Source: an uncultured Clostridia bacterium | GTDB lineage: Bacteria; Bacillota; Clostridia; Christensenellales; UBA1242 | Length of the DNA: 32,983 nt | Direction of reading: 5' to 3' | NCBI GenBank assembly: GCA_947591785.1 | Contig: CANQDK010000012.1 | Span: forward strand, 1 to 32,983 | Part shown: positions 23,784 through 30,627 of the stretch, piece after piece | Position numbering within the stretch: position 1 is the first letter of the stretch | Layout: each line of letters opens with the position of its first letter | Translations under genes and position numbers: made by a program | The notes under the pieces: model-generated | What the model was told of the DNA's origin: nothing | The model's database searches: none | Seen by the model: the letters and a program-made list of their open reading frames with translations, nothing else

Positions 23784-24222
23784 TAGCCTCAAAATTTCGC
23801 AGACAGACCTAAAATAAAGGTCTGTAGCCGACTCAGGCCCAAAGGCTATGATTCAATTTTGATGCACTCCCCAAATGCTGACCAAGTGGGATACCCACTT
23901 CTCGTCAAAGCACAACCTTTGTGCTCAAAATTTTGCTCGCAAAATTTGTTTCGCCTTTATGGTTGGCTTTTCCTTTGCCCCAAAAATGACAAGCATTTTC
24001 GGGGAACCCCATGCAAAAATGTAGCAAAAATTCACATTGTATGTTATAATAAAAATGTCAATTTCTGGCCATAGAATTGACAGGATTGAAATCGATAAGC
24101 TGTTGACTTCTCATATCTAAAAAATGAGAAATGAACAAACTTGTCGAAATCACAAGTTTTGTTGATTGTGAAGATATAGCTGAGAACACGCAACTTTTGA
24201 CTTTAATACTAAAGTATTAAAG
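23784..24222. other. Hairpin-dense stretch, possible structured RNA
   Basis: Within 440 bases there are at least nine short perfect or near-perfect inverted repeats: 23784-23789/23843-23848 enclosing 23803-23810/23818-23825; 23884-23890/23894-23900 (AAGTGGG/CCCACTT); 23909-23915/23919-23925; 23928-23936/23939-23947; 23978-23988/23994-24004 (one mismatch); 24056-24063/24075-24082; 24108-24114/24124-24130; 24137-24144/24152-24159; 24201-24209/24214-24222. I see no convincing protein gene in 23749-24130. It could be a structured RNA, a decayed element, or several protein-binding palindromes. Confidence 0.45.
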
Positions 24223-24375
24223 CAAGGCAAAGCAAATTTACCCAAAGAGCAAATAAACAGGATTGGCCTAATCATAGCAACCGATCTCAAAAATTTTGCC
24301 GAGTCCGGTGGCAATCTTTCAACTCTATCCGCAAATGCAGTTTACACCCATTTGCAATCCACTCAACAAAACTGA
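24131..24375 (+). pseudogene. Broken small gene
   Basis: The frame from ATG 24131 gives MNKLVEITSFVDCEDIAENT and stops at about 24218-24220. The next frame, from about 24195, reads VLKQGKANLPKEQINRIG then LIIATDLKNFAESGGNLSTL to a stop at 24373-24375. Joined, the two would make about 80 residues of protein-like sequence, so one base was probably lost in CAACTTTTGAC (24191-24201). A strong terminator follows. No family recognised. The break is beside a perfect hairpin (24201-24222), so recoding cannot be excluded. Confidence 0.4.
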
Positions 24376-24380
24376 AAAAG

Positions 24381-24410
24381 GAAGAAGTTGCAAAAACTTC
24401 TTCTTTTTTT
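24381..24410 (+). terminator. Terminator after the broken small gene
   Basis: GAAGAAGTT (24381-24389), loop GCAAA, AACTTCTTC (24395-24403), then seven T. It shows that the stretch before it is, or was, transcribed rightward. Confidence 0.85.
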
Positions 24411-24499
24411 GACAAATCGCAAATATGTGTCACCAGAACTTGATTTTAGAAAATTTCTAGTAAATAATATATTTGCTTTTAAAATAAAATTATTTATGT

Positions 24500-24505
24500 T
24501 ATAAT
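24500..24505 (+). promoter_or_regulatory. Extended -10 of the ATPase-TOPRIM pair
   Basis: TATAAT preceded by TGT. It overlaps the upstream in-frame ATG at 24504, which argues that the real start of the ATPase is the ATG at 24531. Confidence 0.5.
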
Positions 24506-24530
24506 GGAGGACGTAGTGAGGAATATTAAA

Positions 24531-25790
24531 ATGAAACTAGAAAAACTAACACTAAAAAACTTCAAATCAATAAAAAATGCAGAGATCAGTTTAACTAACA
24601 AATCAATAATTATTGGAGCAAATGCATCAGGCAAATCAAATCTTATCTCCGCTTTAAAATTTATAAACTATATTCTTTTGTATGGAATAGACGATGCAGT
24701 GTCCCTACTGGGAGGATTTGATAATTTAATAAACTTAAATTCTTTAAAGAATGAAACTATTGATATAAACTTTTCTTTTTTATTAGAAAATGATAATTGG
24801 TATAGAAGTTTTAATAAATCCTATATAATAAGGCCATCAAAATTAGGATATAACTTGAGCTTAGGGAGAAAAGGAAATAACCAGTTTAAGGTTATTTCAG
24901 ATGAAATGATTATAACTTTCGCCCTCGGTGAAAGCAAAAATAAGAAAAAGTTTTTAAAAGATAATGATACTCAGCTTGGAGCCTTTACTATTAAGTTTGC
25001 TAAAAATGGAAGAACTGTAAAGTCTGATATTATTGAAAATAATACACCTCTAACAGACAGGGAGATAGAAAATGAAAGATCAATTAATTTCTACAAAATA
25101 ATTATCAAAGAAGATAAAAAAGAACTCATTTTAAATAGCATTAGATACTTCTTGCCTCCTATATATATTAATAATAATGAATTGTTTAAAATTTACGATT
25201 TCGATCCTAAGCTACTTAAAACACCAAGTCAAATTACCTCTAAACATAATTTGGAAGAAGATGGGGCAAATATAGGTGTTGTTCTTGAAAGATTACTGAG
25301 AGATAAAACTAATAAAAAAACTTTGCTCAACCTGCTAACTACGAGCTTACCAAACATCAATCGAATTGAAATAAAAAAGAATATTGATAAGTCTGTCGCA
25401 TATCAAATGATAGAAAAATTTTCCAATAAACCACTTTACTCTCAATTTTTATCTGATGGAACTGTTTCCATGCTTGCCTTGGTAATAGCGCTATATTTTA
25501 ATGAGGATGAAAATATTATAATATTGGAGGAGCCAGAAAGAAATCTTCATCCTCAAGTAATCAGAAAATTAGTCGAAATGATTAATGAGGTGTCAAGAGA
25601 CAAACAAATCATAATAACAACTCACAACTCAGAAATAATAAAAAATTCGAGCTTAGATGAATTGATTTGTATGAGAAGAAATAATAACGGAGAATCTCAA
25701 ATTTATAGGCCTCAAGATAAACCCATGATACTATCCTTTTTAAAAAACGATTTAGGTTTAGATGATTTATTTCTTGATGGTATATTATAG
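24531..25790 (+). CDS. OLD/ABC-type AAA ATPase, probable defence protein
   Basis: 419 residues from ATG 24531, chosen because GAGGAAT lies 8 bases upstream and an extended -10 covers the earlier ATG. The N-terminus LEKLTLKNFKSIKNAEI and the Walker A GANASGKSNLISAL (about 29-42) are typical of SMC/RecF-like ATPases of the AAA_15/AAA_21 type. Near the C-terminus are a signature-like FLSDGTVSMLALV, Walker B IIILEEPERNLHP and the His switch IIITTHNSEII. A TOPRIM-like gene follows after 14 bases. Split ATPase plus TOPRIM pairs (OLD family, PARIS-like) act against phage; by analogy this pair probably does too. It lies beside phage genes. Confidence 0.85.
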   Translation: MKLEKLTLKNFKSIKNAEISLTNKSIIIGANASGKSNLISALKFINYILLYGIDDAVSLLGGFDNLINLNSLKNETIDINFSFLLENDNWYRSFNKSYIIRPSKLGYNLSLGRKGNNQFKVISDEMIITFALGESKNKKKFLKDNDTQLGAFTIKFAKNGRTVKSDIIENNTPLTDREIENERSINFYKIIIKEDKKELILNSIRYFLPPIYINNNELFKIYDFDPKLLKTPSQITSKHNLEEDGANIGVVLERLLRDKTNKKTLLNLLTTSLPNINRIEIKKNIDKSVAYQMIEKFSNKPLYSQFLSDGTVSMLALVIALYFNEDENIIILEEPERNLHPQVIRKLVEMINEVSRDKQIIITTHNSEIIKNSSLDELICMRRNNNGESQIYRPQDKPMILSFLKNDLGLDDLFLDGIL

Positions 25791-25804
25791 TTGGAGAAAT
25801 ACTG

Positions 25805-26305
25805 ATGATATATTTTTTCGTAGAAGGTACATTTGATAAAATCTTTATTTCGAAATTAATCAATTGTGATTGTCAAATAGTTGAATATAGTTCAATGAAG
25901 AATAAGAAGTTGAACAATTATATCCGCAGTTTGAAAAAACAAGGGGTGGATTATGTTTTTCTTTTTGACACTGATAGAAAGGATAAAGATACAAAATTAA
26001 AACAGAAGTTAAAACAATATAATCAATTGCAAAAAGAAAAATGTTTTGCCGTTGTACTAGAAATTGAAAGTTGGTTTATGGCAGGTTGCTGTGACGATAT
26101 TTTAAAGAAATATAAAATTAAGCCGTTTAATGATACGAATAATTATGACAAAGAGCACATGATGAATGATTTTAAAACAAATAAACTAATTAGTTTTTAT
26201 CAGGAAATACTAGAGAGGTTCTCAATTGAAAATGCAGTTTTAAGAAATAAAAGTTTTAATGAATTTTATAGCAAGTACAAATCAATTTTTAAGCAATGTG
26301 GATAA
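25805..26305 (+). CDS. TOPRIM-like (DUF4276-like) partner of the ATPase
   Basis: 166 residues. The N-terminal YFFVEGTFDKIFISKL carries the TOPRIM Glu (VEG), and YVFLFDTDRKDKD (about 54-66) the DxD pair; AVVLEIESWFMAG (about 81-93) matches the ExW part seen in DUF4276-type proteins. The set fits a metal-dependent nuclease or primase fold. GGAG precedes the ATG, and the gene is 14 bases after the ATPase, so they form one operon. In PARIS the second protein is a DUF4435 TOPRIM; here the sequence looks closer to DUF4276, though I cannot test it. A terminator follows at 26371. Confidence 0.65.
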   Translation: MIYFFVEGTFDKIFISKLINCDCQIVEYSSMKNKKLNNYIRSLKKQGVDYVFLFDTDRKDKDTKLKQKLKQYNQLQKEKCFAVVLEIESWFMAGCCDDILKKYKIKPFNDTNNYDKEHMMNDFKTNKLISFYQEILERFSIENAVLRNKSFNEFYSKYKSIFKQCG

Positions 26306-26340
26306 TTTTATCCAACCAACACCAACGGTTATGGTATTAA

Positions 26341-26365
26341 GATTGGATAGCGGTCGCTCCGTCAA
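26341..26365 (+). repeat. Dispersed repeat, copy 1
   Basis: GATTGGATAGCGGTCGCTCC continued by GTCAA; 24 of 25 bases equal those at 30219-30243. AGC-GGTC-GCT inside forms a small hairpin. It follows the TOPRIM gene. Confidence 0.75.
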
Positions 26366-26370
26366 ATTTG

Positions 26371-26398
26371 ACAGATCTCGAAAGAAATCTGTTTTTTC
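26371..26398 (+). terminator. Terminator after the ATPase-TOPRIM pair
   Basis: ACAGAT (26371-26376) pairs with ATCTGT (26387-26392), with inner TC/GA pairs and loop GAAA, followed by a T run. Confidence 0.65.
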
Positions 26399-26479
26399 GT
26401 TTATTTCAAAAATCTGTCACTTAATCTTGCAATCATTAAAATCCTATGATAAATTTGTAAAAAATAATAGGAGTTTAAG

Positions 26480-26908
26480 ATGTTAGAAAGTGATGAAGTT
26501 ATTAAGCGAATGCAGGAAGATGCGAAGAAAAGGCAATTGGAAACGCAAGAGATAAATAGCAGAATTTTAACTATTCCAGAAAATCTTGCTGAGGATGAAA
26601 AAATTGCTTATGCGGAAATTGTTCAAACATTGAAAGAAAGCATAACTTACAGGCTTTCAGCGACCGACACAGAACTTATTTGGCAATACTGCCAAATCAA
26701 GGTTATGAGAGACAGAGCATGGCGAGAATATAATAAAAATCCGGACCGATATATTCGCATTGTGACAGGGATTTGTAGTGATGGCAAAACTCCAAAGGTT
26801 ATGGTGAAAGAAAATGAACACTACAAGACGCTCATTGATTGCAATAAACAACTTGAAAAAATTTTAAAGGATTTGCGTTTAACACCAGAAGCAAGGAGAA
26901 AGAAATAA
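26480..26908 (+). CDS. Phage terminase small subunit, P27 family-like
   Basis: 142 residues, basic. The small terminase subunit recognises phage DNA for packaging. Evidence: a central helical part (YAEIVQTLKESITYRLSATD), then YIRIVTGICSDGKTPKVMVK and a C-terminal LKDLRLTPEARRKK that matches the LGLTPxxR ending of P27-type subunits. AGGAG is 8 bases before the ATG. The gene overlaps the next by one base. The large subunit, portal and capsid genes are not here, so this is a fragment of a prophage or a satellite. Confidence 0.7.
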   Translation: MLESDEVIKRMQEDAKKRQLETQEINSRILTIPENLAEDEKIAYAEIVQTLKESITYRLSATDTELIWQYCQIKVMRDRAWREYNKNPDRYIRIVTGICSDGKTPKVMVKENEHYKTLIDCNKQLEKILKDLRLTPEARRKK

Positions 26909-27450
26909 TGGAAGATTTGAAAATTGAATATATTGATATAAACAAATTAACACACTATGAAAACAACTCGAAAATTCATACAAAGCAGCAGATAGAGCAT
27001 ATCGCAAACTCAATTCGAGAATTTGGCTTTAATGATCCTCTTGGAATTGCTGGCAAAGAGAATGTTGTGCTTGAAGGGAATGGACGCGTGGAGGCTGCAA
27101 AACTTGTTGGATTGACCAAACTTCCTTGTGTGCGCCTTGATCACATGACAAAGGAAGAACAACAGGCTTATGTAATCGCACACAACTCGCTTAATCTTGA
27201 AACTTCTTTCGATGATGGAATTTTATTCCAAGAATTAAAAAAATTGCAAGATTTTGATTTTACAGATTTTGGAATTGATGTTGATAAATATTTAAAAACT
27301 TGCATTCGCGTTCAAAAGCGAATTTTGAAGCCAAATAAAAAAGTTCATTATTTGATTAGTCTTGACATAAACAAAAATGATGAAATAGCAAATTTAATTG
27401 CCAGAATGCAAAGGATAGAAGGGGTGGAAATTGAGTCGACAATCAACTAA
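26908..27450 (+). CDS. Phage-type ParB-like nuclease-domain protein
   Basis: 180 residues. The ParB/sulfiredoxin-like domain is clear at 5-100: INKLTHYENNSKIHTKQQIE, IANSIREFGFNDPLGIA, EGNGRVEAAKLVGLTKLPC and AYVIAHNSLNLE. Phage proteins of this kind usually continue into a DNA methyltransferase; this one stops after about 120 residues of similarity and ends in an unassigned tail. EGNGR replaces the usual xGHxR. AGGAG lies upstream. It overlaps the terminase gene by 1 base and the next gene by 20. Confidence 0.8.
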   Translation: MEDLKIEYIDINKLTHYENNSKIHTKQQIEHIANSIREFGFNDPLGIAGKENVVLEGNGRVEAAKLVGLTKLPCVRLDHMTKEEQQAYVIAHNSLNLETSFDDGILFQELKKLQDFDFTDFGIDVDKYLKTCIRVQKRILKPNKKVHYLISLDINKNDEIANLIARMQRIEGVEIESTIN

Positions 27451-27979
27451 AACAGATAACAAATCTATTGCAAACAAAATTTTTATTCGCAAAGAGGCAA
27501 TTAAAGATTTGAAAGAAGTGAAAGTGTTAGATTTGTTTGCTGGAAGAAATGTTCTTTGGAGCAACATTCACACTGACAAATATTTTGGGATAGATATTGA
27601 GGAACATAAAGGCCAAAATTTAAATGCGGACACAAGAGAAGTTTTTGATACATTAGATTTGTCGGCATTTAACGTGATTGATTGCGACAGTTATGGAATA
27701 GCTTTTGATTTATATAAAAAACTTTTAACGCGAAAAGATTTGAAAAAAGGCACAATTATTCTTTATACAGCAATTACTAATGAATTTACAAAAATTCAAA
27801 ACGTTGCTAAAAAAGAGTTTAATTTTAGACATTTTTATGAAAAAGCTCCATCTCTTTTCAATGCAAGAGCTATTGAGTTCTTCTATGAATTTTTGGCGCT
27901 AAATGGGATTGATGAAGTGTTTTATTATGCTATTCGTGACCATTTTGATAAACATTATGGATATTTTATTGTCAAATAA
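27431..27979 (+). CDS. Methyltransferase-like protein
   Basis: 182 residues from a TTG start at 27431, supported by AGGGGTGG just upstream. VKVLDLFAGRNVLWSNI (about 31-47) is a Rossmann-type SAM-binding motif (DxFxGxG-like), followed by YFGIDIEEHKG with the acidic residue expected after strand 2, and VIDCDSYGIAFDLY in place of the catalytic motif. No DPPY or PC motif is seen, so base methylation is not certain. It overlaps the ParB-like gene by 20 bases, as the methylase part often follows ParB in phages. Confidence 0.6.
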   Translation: MSRQSTKTDNKSIANKIFIRKEAIKDLKEVKVLDLFAGRNVLWSNIHTDKYFGIDIEEHKGQNLNADTREVFDTLDLSAFNVIDCDSYGIAFDLYKKLLTRKDLKKGTIILYTAITNEFTKIQNVAKKEFNFRHFYEKAPSLFNARAIEFFYEFLALNGIDEVFYYAIRDHFDKHYGYFIVK

Positions 27980-27980
27980 T

Positions 27981-28017
27981 TTCACATTTTTTGCATTTAT
28001 GCTATAATTTTTGCATG
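27981..28017 (+). promoter_or_regulatory. Promoter giving an apparently leaderless mRNA for the SplB-like gene
   Basis: TTCACA (27981-27986), 16 bases, TATAAT (28003-28008) preceded by TGC. The ATG at 28015 is 6 bases after the -10 box and has no Shine-Dalgarno site. Confidence 0.6.
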
Positions 28018-28851
28018 AGCGTGATTTATAAGCCTTGTGGCATGGCGAGGGAGTATAGCCCATTTGCGCTGAATATCTATATCGGGTGCAGCCATAGATG
28101 TAGATATTGTTATGCGCCTCACACCTTGCAAAAGTCAAGCGCGACATATTTTGGCAAGCCAGAACCACGAAAAGATATTTTGAAGTATTTAGAAAAAGAC
28201 CTGCAAAAAAATGTTTACAAAGAGCAGGTGCTTTTGTCTTTTGTTGGGGATGTTTATTGTGACAACGCGGACGACAGCGCCACAACGCGCGAAGTGTTGA
28301 AGATGCTGAGCGCTTATCATGTGCCGGTGGCAGTGCTGTCTAAAGGCGGAAAGAAAATGCTTCGAGATTTGGACATTTTCAAAACTTTTGGCGATCGCAT
28401 AACTGTCGGAACAACCCTGACATTTTTGGACGAAGAAAAAAGCAAATATTGGGAGCCATTCGCCGCGCTTCCACGCGAAAGACTTGAAACATTGAAAATT
28501 TTGCACGACAACGGCATTAAAACTTTTGCAAGTTTTGAGCCGACCATCGAGCCTGAGGAAAGCTTGGCACTTATTCGAAAAACTTTGGAACTCGATTGCG
28601 TGGACCACTACAAAATTGGGAAAATCAACAACTACAAAAGTGAGGACAAGTGGCAGGATTGGGCAAAATATCTGCAAGATTGTGTTGATTTGCTGCGCCC
28701 GACCGGAAAACAAGTGTATTATAAGTTTTGCCTGCGAAAACTTGCGCCAAATGTTGAACTTTTGCCGGAAGAGAAAAATCCAGATGAATACATAGTGAGA
28801 GTTACTGATGAGCAAGTCCAAACAAGTTTATTTGATGGCGGTGAGTTATGA
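28015..28851 (+). CDS. SplB-like radical SAM protein
   Basis: 278 residues. FALNIYIGCSHRCRYCYAPH (17-36) holds the CxxxCxxC motif (Cys25, 29, 32) that binds the [4Fe-4S] cluster of radical SAM enzymes; the context is that of the spore photoproduct lyase-like group (COG1533). SFVGDVYCDN (about 75-84), VLSKGGKKML (about 107-116), TFASFEPTIEP and YKIGKINNY are also typical. The reaction is unknown. The start at 28015 follows an extended -10 by 6 bases. It overlaps the DUF1848 gene by 4 bases. These genes have more G and C than their neighbours, a sign of transfer. Confidence 0.85.
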   Translation: MSVIYKPCGMAREYSPFALNIYIGCSHRCRYCYAPHTLQKSSATYFGKPEPRKDILKYLEKDLQKNVYKEQVLLSFVGDVYCDNADDSATTREVLKMLSAYHVPVAVLSKGGKKMLRDLDIFKTFGDRITVGTTLTFLDEEKSKYWEPFAALPRERLETLKILHDNGIKTFASFEPTIEPEESLALIRKTLELDCVDHYKIGKINNYKSEDKWQDWAKYLQDCVDLLRPTGKQVYYKFCLRKLAPNVELLPEEKNPDEYIVRVTDEQVQTSLFDGGEL

Positions 28852-29786
28852 TTTTAAGCGTTTCGAGGCGGACGGATGTGCCGGCGTTTTATGGCGATTG
28901 GTTCTTTGACAGGTTGAGGGAGGGGTTTGTGCTTGTGCCAAACCCTATCAATCAGCAAAAAATTGCGCGAGTTGAATTGAAGCCAATCAAAATCGAAAGC
29001 ATTGAAGAAGATATGCTTGGCAACAAAAAAGTTAAGATGAGCGGAAATTTGGAGGGGATTGTTTTCTGGACCAAAAATCCGCGACCGATGATGAGCCGAC
29101 TTGGAGAACTTGGGGATATTAAATATTATTTTCTTTACACTCTCAATCCTTATCCGGCGAAGATTGAAGCCAATTTGCCAAGTTTGGAAGAGCATATTGA
29201 GAGTTTTAAGGAACTTTCGAAATTTTGCCCTGTGATTTGGCGCTATGACCCGATTTTGCTGGCGGACGGGATTGATGTTGACTGGCATATTGAGTATTTC
29301 GCCAAGTTGTGCGAGAGTTTAAAAAGCTACACAAAGCACTGCAAAATCAGTTTTGTGATTGAGAGTTATTCAGGCTGTTCCAAAAGCGTTTGGGCGCCAA
29401 ATCTCATGCAAAAGCACCAAATTTTGTCCGAGTTTTCAAAAATTGCAAAGCAAAACGGCATTCAAATTGAGGCGTGTGCCGAAAGTGGCGATCGGAGCGC
29501 CTATGACATTGTGCCAAGCAAGTGTATTGATGGCGAGATTTTTGAGAAACTTCTCACCGAAAAATTTTCTGCACAAAATTTGACCGTGAAACGCAAAAAT
29601 AACAAACTTGACGGACAGCGAAAATTTTGTGGCTGTATGCCATCTGTGGATATCGGCCGCTACGACACCTGCCGACATGGTTGCAATTATTGTTATGCAC
29701 GCAAAGGTCAGCCAAAAAGCATGCTTGACAAGCTCTCCGGCGAAATCTATGACCGCAAAACCGAACTTGAATTTGAGTATGAATAA
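28848..29786 (+). CDS. DUF1848 protein with a C-terminal radical-SAM-like cysteine motif
   Basis: 312 residues. DUF1848 signatures: ILSVSRRTDVPAFYGDWF (2-19), GIVFWTKNPRPM, VIWRYDPILL and KFCGCMPSVDIG. The end reads DTCRHGCNYCYARKG with Cys275, 279 and 282 in the same CxxxCxxCYA arrangement as the N-terminal motif of the neighbour at 28015. A cluster loop at the C-terminus suggests a circularly permuted radical SAM-type barrel (inference). Function unknown. It overlaps the SplB-like gene by 4 bases, so the two are coupled, and a DUF488 gene follows. Confidence 0.85.
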   Translation: MILSVSRRTDVPAFYGDWFFDRLREGFVLVPNPINQQKIARVELKPIKIESIEEDMLGNKKVKMSGNLEGIVFWTKNPRPMMSRLGELGDIKYYFLYTLNPYPAKIEANLPSLEEHIESFKELSKFCPVIWRYDPILLADGIDVDWHIEYFAKLCESLKSYTKHCKISFVIESYSGCSKSVWAPNLMQKHQILSEFSKIAKQNGIQIEACAESGDRSAYDIVPSKCIDGEIFEKLLTEKFSAQNLTVKRKNNKLDGQRKFCGCMPSVDIGRYDTCRHGCNYCYARKGQPKSMLDKLSGEIYDRKTELEFEYE

Positions 29787-29805
29787 GATTTGATGGAGAT
29801 TTGAA

Positions 29806-30156
29806 ATGAAAACAGGATATTTTGGGAAAGTGAGAAGTTATCCGAAAGACAAAGAATATCGCTTTGTCTCCATTGCGCGATTTGCAAAGTTTTGGGATGG
29901 AGATACATATTCTAAACTAGCACCGCCGGCAGAGATAATTAAAATTAAAGACGAAAAATTGTATGAAAAAATTTATTTTGAAAAGGTGCTGTCAAAGTTA
30001 AATCCGCAGCAAGTTTTTGACGAACTTGGCGATAACGCAGTTTTACTTTGTTATGAAAAATATGCCGACATTGAAAATGGCACAACTTTTTGTCATCGCA
30101 GAATGGTTGCAAAGTGGTTGGAAGACAATTTGGGCGTGAAGGTGGACGAGTTATAA
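29806..30156 (+). CDS. DUF488 family protein
   Basis: 116 residues. YFGKVRSYPKDKEYRFVSIA (4-23), then FWDGDTYSKLAPP, VLLCYEK (about 79-85) and FCHRRMVAKWLE (about 94-105) match the DUF488 type with the CYEK...CHR pair, in which the Cys and CHR form a likely active site. The function is not established. GGAG is 9 bases before the ATG, 20 bases after the DUF1848 stop, so it is the third gene of that operon. No terminator is evident after it. Confidence 0.8.
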   Translation: MKTGYFGKVRSYPKDKEYRFVSIARFAKFWDGDTYSKLAPPAEIIKIKDEKLYEKIYFEKVLSKLNPQQVFDELGDNAVLLCYEKYADIENGTTFCHRRMVAKWLEDNLGVKVDEL

Positions 30157-30218
30157 CTGTCTAAAAATAAAGAAAATCACTTTTATAAAACTTAGCCCTA
30201 CAAAAACTTTTGAGTTAG

Positions 30219-30245
30219 GATTGGATAGCGGTCGCTCCGCCAATC
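30219..30245 (+). repeat. Dispersed repeat, copy 2
   Basis: GATTGGATAGCGGTCGCTCC continued by GCCAATC. It repeats 26341-26365 with one change; here the ends GATTGG and CCAATC also pair, making a larger hairpin. The gap 30157-30627 holds this repeat, an integrase remnant and a terminator, and nothing else I can identify. Confidence 0.75.
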
Positions 30246-30366
30246 AAAACCTAAATTGAATTCCCAAAATTTCAGATAAGGTTTTAGTATCCATTCCAAC
30301 TTCAAGAGATTTTGTTGCAAAGTGAGACGCAGTGAGTGAAAACTTCTGTGTTGTATATTTAATTTT

Positions 30367-30516
30367 TTATAAATTTTTTAGTTGTTTAATATCTTTTTCT
30401 CCAAGTTTTTCTTAAATATAATTTTTTACAACGCCTCTGTATTTGTTGTAGGTTTAAATTTTATTTATTGGTTTGACATATATTTCAAGCCACTCGTTTA
30501 ATTCTTTATATTCCAT
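30367..30516 (-). pseudogene. Decayed tyrosine-recombinase N-terminal fragment
   Basis: On the minus strand a good ribosome site (GGAGGTAATTTTG) precedes ATG 30516. The frame reads MEYKELNEWLEIYVKPINKI, stop, TYNKYRGVVKNYI, stop, EKLGEKDIKQLKNL, stop. This is the pattern of the SAM-like core-binding domain of phage integrases (W..Y....T...Y...V...I...LG...L..L), with two internal stops. The catalytic domain is missing. Confidence 0.55.
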
Positions 30517-30548
30517 CAAAATTACCTCCATTTTAATACTAAACAAAG

Positions 30549-30585
30549 AAAAAAGGCTTGATATTATATATCTCAAACCTTTTTT
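30549..30585. terminator. Terminator of the beta-helix protein gene
   Basis: AAAAAAGG (30549-30556) pairs with CCTTTTTT (30578-30585), with TTGA/TCAA inside after one mismatch. A run of T or A lies on both sides. It lies 43 bases beyond the stop of the leftward gene at 30628. Confidence 0.65.
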
Positions 30586-30627
30586 AATTTTTAATCAAAT
30601 TTATTAAAAAAATAAATCTTAAAGTCA

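Noticed and set aside
23859-24074. Open frame of 71 codons in the hairpin-dense stretch
   Set aside because: No ribosome site, unusual composition (many Cys, Phe and Pro) and it runs through several perfect hairpins, so it is probably not coding.
24140-24149. CTTGTCGAAA as a 0A box
   Set aside because: It lies inside the broken small gene and such 9/10 matches are expected by chance in this composition.
23784-24222. CRISPR array
   Set aside because: The hairpins differ from one another and there is no regularly spaced repeat; no cas gene is present.
26259-26486. Open frame overlapping the end of the TOPRIM gene
   Set aside because: It crosses the dispersed repeat and the terminator hairpin and has no ribosome site.
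28189-28821. Long minus-strand frame opposite the radical SAM gene
   Set aside because: Antisense shadow of a gene with clear motifs; no ribosome site or family pattern.
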